A stretch of 64,000 nucleotides of DNA from Onthophagus taurus (lineage: Eukaryota; Arthropoda; Insecta; Coleoptera; Scarabaeidae): positions 6,138,001 to 6,202,000 of the forward strand of contig NC_091973.1 of NCBI RefSeq assembly GCF_036711975.1, given 5' to 3'. Of this stretch, positions 47,284 through 58,800 are shown in pieces. The stretch's first letter is position 1. Each line of letters starts with the position of its first letter. A model generated the notes under the pieces. The model was not told the origin of the DNA. It saw only the letters and a list, made by a program, of their open reading frames with translations, and searched no databases. The translations under genes were made by a program, and so were the position numbers.

Positions 47284-47402
47284 ACACTGTGTTAATTAAT
47301 TATCGTACCCGAAGTCATCATTGCAAGTATGCAACCAAATACGCAAATCGCTTATTTGGTTGCAATGATGAAGTCGGGGACGATAATTAATTAACACATT
47401 GT
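47284..47402. mobile_element. Small fold-back MITE in the PEPD 3' UTR
   Basis: The arms ACTGTGTTAATTAATTATCG then CATCATTGCAA, and TTGCAATGATGAAGTCGGGG then CGATAATTAATTAACACAT, are near-perfect complements around a short loop. The decayed PEPD copy at 52561-53097 has the same 3' sequence without this insert (CTTATTCAAAGTATTAATCT), so it marks an insertion into the parent gene after the duplication or its loss from the copy. The flanks TATTCAAAGTA and TATTCTGTA may be an imperfect target duplication. Confidence 0.75.
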
Positions 47403-47431
47403 ATATTCTGTATTAATCTTTATATGCTTTT

Positions 47432-47437
47432 AATAAA
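47432..47437 (+). promoter_or_regulatory. PEPD polyadenylation signal
   Basis: AATAAA lies about 165 bases after the PEPD stop, followed by TTTAATGCATTGATGGTTGT. The same signal and context are kept in the decayed PEPD copy near 53061. Confidence 0.6.
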
Positions 47438-47494
47438 TTTAATGCATTGATGGTTGTAGATTTTTTTTAACAATTACTCTACAATTACTACTAA

Positions 47495-50400
47495 TACAGG
47501 CTGTTTATCAAAAAAGTGCATCTTCGAAAAATCATAACTTTTTACTTATTTAAAACTTTTATTCTTCCTATAAGAGATAGAGGAAAAATGATATCGGGGT
47601 CTAGGCTCGATTTTAATAAGGAACTTAATGGTGAAAACCGCATATCGATATCTCTTACGGTTTCAGAGATACAAGGTGTTTATCAAAAAATTCATAACTT
47701 TTTACTTATTGAAAACTCTTAATCTTCCTATAAGAGATAGAGTAAAAATGATATCGGTGTCTAAGGCTCGATTTTTATAAGGAACTTAATGGCGAAAACC
47801 GCATATCGATATCTCTTAAGGTTTCAGAGATACAGGGTGTTTATCAAAAAATTCATAACTTTTTACTTATTGAAAACTCTTAATCTTCCTATAAGAGATA
47901 GAGTAAAAATGATATCGGTGTCTAAGGCTCGATTTTAATAAGGAGCTTAATGGTGAAAACCGCATATCGATATCTCTTTCCGTTTCAGAGATACAGGGTA
48001 TTCATCAAAAAAAGTCATAACTTTTTACTTATTGAAAACTCTTAATCTTCCTATAAGAGATAGAGGAAAAATGATATCGATGTCTAAGGCTCGATTTTAA
48101 TAAGGAACTTAATGGCGAAAACCGCATATCGATATCTTTTACGGTTTCAGAGATACAGGGTGTTTATCAAAAAATTCATAATTTTTTACTTATTGAAAAC
48201 TCTTAATCTTCCTATAAGAGATAGAGTAAAAATGATATCGGTGTCTAAGGCTCGATTTTTATAAGGAACTTAATGGCGAAAACCACATATCGATATCTCT
48301 TACGGTTTCAGAGATACAGGGTGTTTATCAAAAAAGTGCATTTTCGAATTTTCTTATTGAAAACGCTTACTCTTCCTATAAGAGATACAGGAAAAATAAT
48401 ATCGGAGTCTAGGCTCGATTTTTATAAGGAATTTAATGGCGAAAACCGCATATCGATATCTCTTTCCGTTTCAGAGATACAGGGTGTTTATCAAAAAATT
48501 CATAACTTTTTACTTATTGAAAACTCTTAATCTTCCTATAAGAGATAGAGTAAAAATGATATCGGAGTCTAGGCTCGATTTTTATAAGGAATTTAATGGC
48601 GAAAACCGCATATCGATATCTCTTTCCGTTTCAGAGATACAGGGTATTCATCAAAAGAAGTCATAACTTTTTACTTATTGAAAACTCTTAATCTTCCTAT
48701 AAGAGATAGAGGAAAAATGATATCGATGTCTAAGGCTCGATTTTAATAAGGAACTTAATGGCGAAAACCGCATATCGATATCTCTTTCCGTTTCAGAGAT
48801 ACAGGGTATTCATCAAAAAAAGTCATAACTATTTACTTATTGAAAACTCTTAATCTTCCTATAAGAGATAGAGGAAAAATGATATCGATGTCTAAGGCTC
48901 GATTTTTATAAGGAACTTAATGGCGAAAACCGCATATCGATATCTTTTACGGTTTCAGAGATACAGGGTGTTTATCAAAAAATTCATAATTTTTTACTTA
49001 TTGAAAACTCTTAATCTTCCTATAAGAGATAGAGTAAAAATGATATCGGTGTCTAAGGCTCGATTTTAATAAGGAGCTTAATGGTGAAAACCGCATATCG
49101 ATATCTCTTTCCGTTTCAGAGATACAGGGTATTCATCAAAAAAAGTCATAACTTTTTACTTATTGAAAACTCTTAATCTTCCTATAAGAGATAGAGGAAA
49201 AATGATATCGATGTCTAAGGCTCGATTTTAATAAGGAACTTAATGGCGAAAACCGCATATCGATATCTTTTACGGTTTCAGAGATACAGGGTGTTTATCA
49301 AAAAATTCATAATTTTTTACTTATTGAAAACTCTTAATCTTCCTATAAGAGATAGAGTAAAAATGATATCGGTGTCTAAGGCTCGATTTTTATAAGGAAC
49401 TTAATGGCGAAAACCACATATCGATATCTCTTACGGTTTCAGAGATACAGGGTGTTTATCAAAAAAGTGCATTTTCGAATTTTCTTATTGAAAACGCTTA
49501 CTCTTCCTATAAGAGATACAGGAAAAATAATATCGGAGTCTAGGCTCGATTTTTATAAGGAATTTAATGGCGAAAACCGCATATCGATATCTCTTTCCGT
49601 TTCAGAGATACAGGGTGTTTATCAAAAAATTCATAACTTTTTACTTATTGAAAACTCTTAATCTTCCTATAAGAGATAGAGTAAAAATGATATCGGAGTC
49701 TAGGCTCGATTTTTATAAGGAATTTAATGGCGAAAACCGCATATCGATATCTCTTTCCGTTTCAGAGATACAGGGTATTCATCAAAAGAAGTCATAACTT
49801 TTTACTTATTGAAAACTCTTAATCTTCCTATAAGAGATAGAGGAAAAATGATATCGATGTCTAAGGCTCGATTTTAATAAGGAACTTAATGGCGAAAACC
49901 GCATATCGATATCTCTTTCCGTTTCAGAGATACAGGGTATTCATCAAAAAAAGTCATAACTATTTACTTATTGAAAACTCTTAATCTTCCTATAAGAGAT
50001 AGAGGAAAAATGATATCGATGTCTAAGGCTCGATTTTTATAAGGAACTTAATGGCGAAAACCGCATATCGATATCTTTTACGGTTTCAGAGATACAGGGT
50101 GTTTATCAAAAAATTCATAATTTTTTACTTATTGAAAACTCTTAATCTTCCTATAAGAGATAGAGTAAAAATGATATCGGTGTCTAAGGCTCGATTTTTA
50201 TAAGGAACTTAATGGCGGAAACCACATATCGATATCTCTTACGGTTTCAGAGATACAGGGTGTTTATCAACAAATTCATAACTTTTTACTTATTGAAAAC
50301 TCTTAATCTTCCTATAAGAGATAGAGTAAAAATGATATCGGTGTCTAAGGCTCGATTTTAATAAGGAACTTAATGGCTAAAACCGCATATCGATATCTCT

Positions 50401-52545
50401 TTCCGTTTCAGAGATACAGGGTATTCATAAAAAAAAGTCATAACTATTTACTTATTGAAAACTCTTAATCTTCCTATAAGAGATAGAGGAAAAATGATAT
50501 CGATGTCTAAGGCTCGATTTTAATAAGAAACTTAATGGCGAAAACCGCATATCGATATCTTTTACGGTTTCAGAGATACAGGGTGTTTATCAAAAAATTC
50601 ATAATTTTTTACTTATTGAAAACTCTTAATCTTCCTATAAGAGATAGAGTAAAAATGATATCGGTGTCTAAGGCTCGATTTTTATAAGGAACTTAATGGC
50701 GAAAACCACATATCGATATCTCTTACGGTTTCAGAGATACAGGGTGTTTATCAAAAAAGTGCATTTTCGAATTTTCTTATTGAAAACGCTTACTCTTCCT
50801 ATAAGAGATACAGGAAAAATAATATCGGAGTCTAGGCTCGATTTTTATAAGGAATTTAATGGCGAAAACCGCATATCGATATCTCTTTCCGTTTCAGAGA
50901 TACAGGGTATTCATCAAAAGAAGTCATAACTTTTTACTTATTGAAAACTCTTAATCTTCCTATAAGAGATAGAGGAAAAATGATATCGATGTCTAAGGCT
51001 CGATTTTAATAAGGAACTTAATGGCGAAAACCGCATATCGATATCTTTTACGGTTTCAGAGATACAGGGTGTTTATCAAAAAATTCATAACTTTTTACTT
51101 ATTGAAAACTCTTAATCTTCCTATAAGAGATAGAGTAAAAATGATATCGGTGTCTGAGGCTCGATTTTTATAAGGAACTTAATGGCGAAAACCGCATATC
51201 GATATCTCTTACGGTTTCAGAGATACAGGCTGTTTATCAAAAAATTCATAACTTTTTACTTATTGAAAACTCTTAATCTTCCTATAAGAGATAGAGTAAA
51301 AATAATATCGGTGTCTAAGGCTCGATTTTTATAAGGAACTTAATGGCGAAAACCGCATATCGATATCTTTTACGGTTTCAGAGATACAGGGTGTTTATCA
51401 AAAAATTCATAACTTTTTACTTATTGAAAACTCTTAATCTTCCTATAAGAGATAGAGTAAAAATAATATCGGTGTCTAAGGCTCGATTTTTATAAGGAAC
51501 TTAATGGCGAAAACCGCATATCGATATCTTTTACGGTTTCAGAGATACAGGGTGTTTATCAAAAAATTCATAACTTTTTACTTATTGAAAACTCTTAATC
51601 TTCCTATAAGAGATAGAGTAAAAATGATATCGGTGTCTAAGGCTCGATTTTAATAAGGAGCTTAATGGTGAAAACCGCATATCGATATCTCTTACGGTTT
51701 CAGAGATACAAGGTGTTTATCACAAAAGTGCATTTTCGAATTTTCTTATTGAAAACGCTTACTCTTCCTATAAGAGATACAGGACAAATGATATCGGAGA
51801 GTAGGCTCGATTTTTATAAGGAACTTAATGGCGAAAACCGCATATCGATATCTTTTACGGTTTCAGAGATACAGGGTGTTTATCAAAAAATTCATAACTT
51901 TTTACTTATTGAAAACTCTTAATCTTCCTATAAGAGATAGAGTAAAAATAATATCGGTGTCTAAGGCTCGATTTTTATAAGGAACTTAATGGCGAAAACC
52001 GCATATCGATATCTCTTTCCGTTTCAGAGATACAGGGAATTCATCAAAAAAAGTCATAACTTTTTACTTATTGAAAACTCTTAATCTTCCTATAAGAGAT
52101 AGAGTAAAAATGATATCGGTGTCTAAGGCTCGATTTTAATAAGGAACTTAATGGTGAAAATCGCATATCGATATCTCTTACGGTTTCAGAGATACAGGTG
52201 TTTATCAAAAAATTCATAACTTTTTACTTATTGAAAACTCTTAATCTTCCTATAAGAGATAGAGTAAAAATGATATCGGTGTCTAAGGCTCGATTTTAAT
52301 AAGGAACTTAATGGCGAAAACCGCATATCGATATCTTTTACGGTTTCTGAGATACAGAGTGTTTATCAAAAAAATCATAACTTTTTACTTATTGAAAACT
52401 CTTAATGTTCCTATAAGAGATAGAGGAGAAATGATATAGGTGTCTAAGGCTCTATTTTAATAAAGAACTTAATGGCGAAAACCGTATATCGATATCTCTT
52501 ACCGTTTTAGAGATACAGGGTATTCATCAAAGAAAGTCTTAATGG
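47495..52545 (+). repeat. Tandem array of about 31 units of roughly 162 bases
   Basis: Each unit holds CAGAGATACAGGGTGTTTAT, then TTTTTACTTATTGAAAACTC, CCTATAAGAGATAGAG, a GATATCGGTGTCTAAGGCTC phrase, AATGGCGAAAACC and CATATCGATATCTCTTACGG. A higher-order repeat of about 1,131 bases (seven units) is visible: 48001-49131 recurs from 49132 with very few changes. A further related block lies about 1,292 bases on (eight units). The repeated short open frames follow from the unit and are not genes. The array lies exactly between PEPD and its decayed copy. Confidence 0.93.
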
Positions 52546-52560
52546 GAAAATAAATAATAT

Positions 52561-53097
52561 GGGAAAAATTACTTTGGTTATGCGGCGGATATTACATGTT
52601 CTTACCCAGCAAATGGGAAGTTTACTCCCGATCAAAAATTAATTTATGAAGCCGTTTTAAAAGCCAATAAAGCTGTTAAGGAGCTGCGAAACCGGGTGTT
52701 TCTTGGGTCGATATGCATTTATTATCCAGCGGCACACTTTTGAAAGCGTTGAAAACCGGGGGAATTTTAAAAAGCGATGTCGATGAAATGATGAAACATT
52801 CTTTGGGTTATTATTTTCAACCCCACGGTTTGGGACATCTTCTAGGTTTGAACGTTCACGACGTCGGGGGTTATTTACCCGAACGCCCAACCCAAACCGG
52901 AATTAATAAATTAAGATTTCGGAACAATTTGTCGTTCCGGAAGTTTTAAACCCTGGTTTTGGCGGCGTCAGAATTGAAGAAATCGAGAGATGGATGGCTG
53001 GGCTTGATGAAGACATATATTAATTGTCTTATTCAAAGTATTAATCTTTATATGTTCTTAATAAATTTAATGCATTGATGGCTGTAAATTTTTTTTA
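52561..53097 (+). pseudogene. Decayed partial duplicate of PEPD
   Basis: The sequence matches the parent from about 46577 ([18 protein letters not shown]) to past the stop and the poly(A) signal. It lacks the first 46% of the gene. It has single-base deletions (for example GCTGTTAAGGAGC against GCTGTTCAAGGAGC in the parent). A deletion around 52875 removes several codons, and another removes the segment around the [10 protein letters not shown] glutamate. A third joins GTCAGAATTGAAGA directly to AATCGAGAGATGG and takes out the last intron along with the [13 protein letters not shown] end; the breakpoint lies in a repeated TTGAAGA. Identity to the parent is high, so it is young. It still includes the histidine motif ([11 protein letters not shown]), but cannot make an active enzyme. 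Confidence 0.9.
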
Positions 53098-53588
53098 ATA
53101 ATTAAAATTGCACTGTTAGATTATAGATGGCGAGAAATGTTATTGATTAACAAATAAAACGGCTATTCAGTAAGAGATAGCGCTAATTTTAATTATTACA
53201 TTAAAAATAAAGTAGAATGTGGTGAATAAAACCAGAAATATGTATAGATAAGATTAATGAAAATTGCTTCGTGGTTTTTTTGGAAGGATATTAATTAATT
53301 AAATTAAAAAATGACATTTAGGTGTCCGTTGACATTTTGAATCGAATGAACCAATCAGAAACATCTCAACCGGGAGTAGTTTTATTTTGTATTGTTTGTG
53401 GTGATTCAGAGGTTGTGTGGTTTGTATCCGGGCGGAGTAAAGTCGCTTTCGGTAAGAAAAAAGGAGAGAAGTCTCGAGGGCGGTGAACCGGATACAGCAC
53501 CCAAGGTAATCATTTTCTTTTGTAGTTAAAAATATTGATAAAAAGTGACAAAATCTTTTCTAGTTTTCGATTAATATCAAATTAAGCG
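53098..53588. promoter_or_regulatory. Presumed Jupiter promoter and leader
   Basis: A GC-richer patch at about 53390-53505 (GGGCGGAGTAAAGTCGCTTT, GAGGGCGGTGAACCGGATAC) looks like the first exon. It ends in AAG before GTAATC near 53506, and the acceptor TTTTCTAG lies near 53564, giving a short 5' UTR intron. No TATA box seen. Confidence 0.45.
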
Positions 53589-53906
53589 ATGTCTTCAACG
53601 GAATTTAACGTGGGTCTCTCCGAGCGCAACGTTCGTAAATCATTGAGGCCTCCGGGTGGTTATTCAAATATATTTGGGTTTGGTGGAAATGAAGAAGAAA
53701 CGCCTCAGGTTAATCCCAGGAATCAAACATCCGAGATAAAAAGTTGCTTGCAATTTGATGACACACCGTCTGAAAGTCAGAAGATAAAGGATGAGCAAAA
53801 GGGCGAAAATGAAAAGAAGGGTGAAGAGAACAAGACTGAAACACCTAATAAAGGCACGCAACGTGTTCGTGTTCCACCAGGAGGGTTTTCTTCTGGTTTG
53901 TGGTAA
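53589..53906 (+). CDS. Jupiter: Jupiter-family microtubule-associated protein
   Basis: Small basic/acidic disordered protein of 105 residues. The family (Drosophila Jupiter; vertebrate JPT1/HN1) is marked by repeated PPGG motifs: here RKSLRPPGGYSNIFGFGG at about residues 17-34, and RVPPGGFSSGLW at the C-terminus. In between is a Lys/Glu/Ser-rich linker (residues about 45-90). Fly Jupiter binds microtubules; localisation here is inferred from the family. The coding part is a single exon; a short 5' UTR intron is probable. It is shorter than most relatives, so other isoforms with extra exons cannot be excluded. AATAAA lies at 53937-53942. Confidence 0.82.
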   Translation: MSSTEFNVGLSERNVRKSLRPPGGYSNIFGFGGNEEETPQVNPRNQTSEIKSCLQFDDTPSESQKIKDEQKGENEKKGEENKTETPNKGTQRVRVPPGGFSSGLW

Positions 53907-53936
53907 AAATGATTTTTTTGCTTGAAATATTGATTA

Positions 53937-53942
53937 AATAAA
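53937..53942 (+). promoter_or_regulatory. Jupiter polyadenylation signal
   Basis: AATAAA lies 31 bases after the stop codon. Another occurs near 53991 (ATGAATAAAGG), which may be the one used. Confidence 0.45.
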
Positions 53943-55479
53943 ATTACTTTTTATATACCATTTTTTGGATGATAAATTTTTTTTGATATGAATAAAGGAT
54001 TATGCTGTGTAATTCGTGTTTTATTCTAATAAAACGCACAAAATGTATTATTTAATGTACTTTATTTGATCACCGATTTGGATTTTCTGGTTAATAATAA
54101 ACAACTTCAAAAAAAATCCATGCCACAATTAAAAAATTGCATTCTTCGCCATTTTTTTTCGTTTAATGATGGAATGACACATTTAAATAGACAAAGATAT
54201 GTTTTATACATACACCATATCAAAAAACGTTTCATCAAATATTCTTTATTTACTTATTTGTTGAAATGTAAATCTCCCCCTTTATCTTTATCTGAACATG
54301 TATTGGGAGAAAATTGGACTTTTCACCCTCAAAACACCTAAATAATGCTTGTACTTTTCGCTTGAAAGTTTTAATTCCGAAAGAGAACGTTTAAAATACA
54401 AATAAATTGAAAAAGGGAAACGCGCATCGTAAGTCTTGTTCTTGGAAATGTATTATTAATTATTGTTCGTTAATAAAAATTTGTATATTAGAAGACAATA
54501 GATTAATAAATAAAAAAAACAAATATGAGTCGAAGAAAACATTCATACGCAATGAGAATATTGATTAATTTCCTACACCCAACAATACAAGGTGTTTCAA
54601 CAACAAAAGATTCAAGATTAAATGAATTGATATGAAAACATTAAAATAAAAGCAAACGCAAATGGAAATGCAGTTAAAAAAAAACTTTCGGTAACTAATC
54701 TCAAATACAAGGCCGGGAGTGCGACCCTCTCTAAAAAATAGTAAACCTATTCATTATCATTATTTTTTAATATAATTATTGAACGAATATAGGATTTTTA
54801 AATAGACTTTTTTGTTTAGACAAAAAACATAACCTACGCTCCTTACTTAACTAAGTTTCTCATTTTATTTATTCGATATACAAATTACGAAAATTATCGA
54901 GCAACTTCCCTTTGATTATTTAAACATCTTGAAAATTCATCACAAAATTTGTTTAATTGTTTCCGTCTTTAAAACTAAATTAAAAAAATAAAATAAATCA
55001 GTTAAAAAAACATTATTGCACCGAAAATAAAAAAAAAAGAAACACTAAACATTAACAAAAATTTCATATCGTTAATTATTACCATAAATACAATGCGATA
55101 AAAAATTAATAACTGAAAAAAAAGAAAAAAAATTATTTAAGCAACAATTTCAATAAGTCGATTGCAACACGATCACTTGTAATTGTAATTGGAGATTCTT
55201 TTGCGAACGCAACAAGAATTTCCAATAATTTCATTATTGCCCATGTGACGGAGTTGTTTTAATTCCATTGATATTAGCGATGGTGCTGCCGTTCACTAAG
55301 TAGAATAGGTCGATGTGAAAAGTTGCTTAAACAAACTTTAAATTTTATATCGACCACTATATCTTAATCGTTTATTACTATTATATTAAAAAAACACGTA
55401 AAAAAACAAAATTAAACCGAAAACGCAAATATTGCGATCACCTCGTATATAGATTGTCAGTCATTAATAGGAAAAAAGT
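53943..55479. other. AT-rich gap between convergent Jupiter and ABHD17
   Basis: Low-complexity AT-rich sequence. It contains a plus-strand open frame at 54066-54341 without recognisable motif, and on the minus strand possible AATAAA signals near 55370 for ABHD17. No transposon termini were recognised. It may be mostly 3' UTR. Confidence 0.3.
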
Positions 55480-55894
55480 TAAAAAAAAAACGCAAGGTCC
55501 AACGCGTTTTTTTTTTCATTATTAATTTCTTTTTTTTCTTTAATATTTACACTAAATACTAGCAGGTGGTTTCGAGTACCGAACACTGACAGATGTTGAG
55601 GCAGAGTGTCGAGATACCGTCGCAGGCGGGTAACGATCGAGTTTTTGATGGGGGTCGAGGTCGCGATCGTGGCGAACTTTGAGCGCTGCTGCACTGCCGC
55701 TGATTTTGCTGTTGCTGCTCCGCCCTGGTACACAAAAGACCCTTGGTGAGCGCCCGAAGTGTTGTCCGGTGCGACGGAGACGTCGCGGACCGACCCGATA
55801 TGGGTTGGCCCGCCGCCCCAAGCTAGAGAAGTTTTTCACCCGTCGAACTTGATGTTCCCGAACTTATCGTGTACTCTTCTGGACCAAGCAACTG
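55480..55894 (-). other. ABHD17 3' UTR with a GC-rich island
   Basis: The stretch directly follows the ABHD17 stop on the minus strand. About 55560-55860 is markedly GC-rich and open in several frames, including one that continues the ABHD17 frame for 23 codons after the stop (to TAG at 55823-55825). None of the open frames shows a recognisable domain. GC-rich composition alone explains the long frames. Confidence 0.4.
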
Positions 55895-58800
55895 TCAGTT
55901 GACCAATTCAACATTTACGAATTGTTTCAGTCTTTCCAAATAGGCTGTGTATAATTCTACATCATTATGTCCGGCTCCCTATATACACATACAATATATT
56001 TATATATTAATTTCAAATAAAAAGGATTGATGTTACAATTTAAGGCTGAGGAATTAAGCCCTGCTAAGTGTGAAGAGAATTTTTTCATATTTTGAAATCG
56101 AAAATTATTTTTAGTGTAGGTAAAGCAACCTTTTTGTTCATGATACGGAAAAATTTTATTAAGAAAAGTTGTTCAAAATGCGAAATTATGGTCCTATACA
56201 AAATTTCAGAAGGATTTATCTACTTTGGTTGAACCATCACATTTTAGTTTAAATAACATAAATATTGTATAATTTTATTTTATTTATAAAAAATCTAACG
56301 TAAACATAAATGTCGTTTATTCAACCTAAATTCTTTAAAGCTGTTCTGAATCAATGCTTTTTTTTCACTCTGATCTAATCTAAAATATGGTGGTTTAATC
56401 AATGTAGGTGGATTTTTCTGAAATTTTGCATAGTGGCTTAATTTCTCATTCTGAACAACTTTTCTTAATAAAATTTTGTCGTATCATGAACAAAAAGCTT
56501 ACTTTACCTGAACTAAAAATAGTTTTCGCTTCACTATCAAGACCGAGTTGATTTTGAAAATATGAAAATATACTTAAAATTCTCTCCACGCCAAGCTGAG
56601 GTCAATTCCCCATCCTTAAAATAAAATTCAAAAATTTTTAGACACACTGTATTTATACCGGGTTGAGGCATTTTAATAAAATTGTAACAGTAACAGTATA
56701 TAGGGTGCGTCTGAAGATATCGTCATGAGCCGAAACACGTCGATTTTTATTTTTTGTTAATCCAAATAATTTAGCATAAAAAATTGTTTATCACTTTTAA
56801 TTTTTTTGGAAAATGAGTCAACTTTGTTTTTTTAGTTGAACACCTTAGATATAACATTTTCTGATAGCGCTAAAAAAATACCAATCCTATGATACCTCGC
56901 AATCAAATATTGGTTAATAAGTTTTTATGATGACAAATAAATATCAAACAGTAATAGGTTATAAAAGTTTGGAACCAGTAAAAATAGATAGCAAAGAAAT
57001 ATAAAACGGACAAGGAAGTTGGTTGAAATATGGACAAAAGAAATTGAAAAGATGAGCCTAGAATTGAACGTAAATAAATGTAAAATCGTGATAATAAATA
57101 AAAAGGAAATAAGAAATAACCCGAAAGAAATATTTATTAAGTCTCTTTACTAGAACGTCGTACTTGTTAAAATAATTGTTGATGATTATTAATTATTTTT
57201 GACTGTTATTAAGCAAGAGTATCAGAGGCAAATAAGAAAAAACACGTAATTAATATTTTTAAACGTACTATAAGGATACTTAATATCGCCAAAATCAACA
57301 CGGTAGTTTTTAAAATATTCCAAAAAACTAGGGGTAGTTGGAAAGCTGAAAATGAATATCAGTTCACATTTACATTTACCACATTTCGACAGCTATTTTC
57401 GTCTTCAGGCTATAAGCGAATATACAGGGTGTGTCAAATGTCTGCAATATAGCCAACAACTTCGCCATTTGTGGTTTTAAAGAAAAATGTTTCAAATACA
57501 AGTTTCTTTATTAATCATGGCGCATTTTTTGACGATATTTGCTTCCTTGTATTATTTTTTTGTTTCGTTGCTATGGCAACCAACATTGTTATTTTAAATG
57601 GGATGCATATGTTTTTTTCGCATACATTTGCGATGAACATATCAAATCATATGGTTTTATAAGAAAGAAACCGAGAAATAACGCGTTTTCTGGAGATATT
57701 ATCAGCAATTTGCAATCAAAGGAGTTAAAAAAATGATAGTTTCAACAATTATGAATAACTAATAATGTATGGGTACACACATTTAATGCAGTTTCATCAT
57801 TGGTAGCTGTCTTTGGCCGTTCACTTTTGGAAGATTTTTAACACTTCCGGTATTCAAAAATTTTTTTAATATTTTGGATACTGTAGTGTACAAACTTCAT
57901 TAATATTTGGATTTTTTGTTCGCTTAATTGCACCATATTTGTTTAAACTGTTAATTTTTTGACATTTAAAGCTATCAACGGCGTTATTTCGGCGCCTGCT
58001 TTGATGATTTGATAAGTTCATCGCGTAGAGGGATTTATACTCTATCAAAATATGCATCCCATTTAAAATAAAATTCGCCGTAAAATGCGTCACAATTAAT
58101 AAAGAATTTTTTATTTGAAACATTTTTCTTTAAAACCACAAATGGCGAAGTTATTGGCTATATTCCAGACATATATATATTTCGCCCCGATTTCTAACCC
58201 TTATAACTCGCCCCAGGGGCTTTATTAGCACGTATAAAAAAATCGCTGTACCAAATTGCAACAAAATCGGCGAGGGACAGTCCCAACACTTTCCTACAAA
58301 GCAGCGCGGGCCGCCATTTTCTACAATTTTTATTAATTAATATCATAAAAACTAATTAACCAATTTTCGATTAGGAGGTATCATTGGATTCGTATTTTTT
58401 AGCTATATCAGAAAATGTAAAAAAATAAAGTTGATCCATTTTCGGCCGTTTTGAAATTAAAGCGCCCTCTATGTGAGTCACTGTATACAGATGTCCCATA
58501 TCTTCCTTATCACAGCATTATATGATTGAAGTATTCTGAAGCGATTTTTCTAATAAAAATATTTCGAACTGTTTAAAGTCGTCCAATAGGGATTCCATAG
58601 GTGTCTGGGTAGAAAAATGGCTTTAGAATAATGTATTCTTCAAGTGTATAATGCTCTGCTCTGGAAGATATGGGACAACCTATATGGAAAGAATGATATT
58701 AATAATGGGAAATATTGTTGGAATTACTTACTTCAACCCAAAGTGGTTCAACAGCTTTTGGACACCTTTCAAAGATAGTGAGGCCATGGGAAAAGTCAAT

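Noticed and set aside
48273-51922. Repeated open frames of 76-85 codons (MAKTTYRYLLRFQRYRVF type)
   Set aside because: They follow the 162-base tandem unit exactly and have no independent start, codon bias or known domain.
52713-52949. A second functional prolidase gene
   Set aside because: The copy lacks the N-terminal half and most metal ligands, and is frameshifted, so it is a pseudogene.
55552-55839. Separate arginine-rich protein gene on the minus strand
   Set aside because: All frames of this GC-rich stretch are open and none shows a domain; it lies directly after the ABHD17 stop and is best read as 3' UTR.
57471-58123. Open frames on both strands in the ABHD17 intron
   Set aside because: They mirror each other because they lie in the two arms of a fold-back element.
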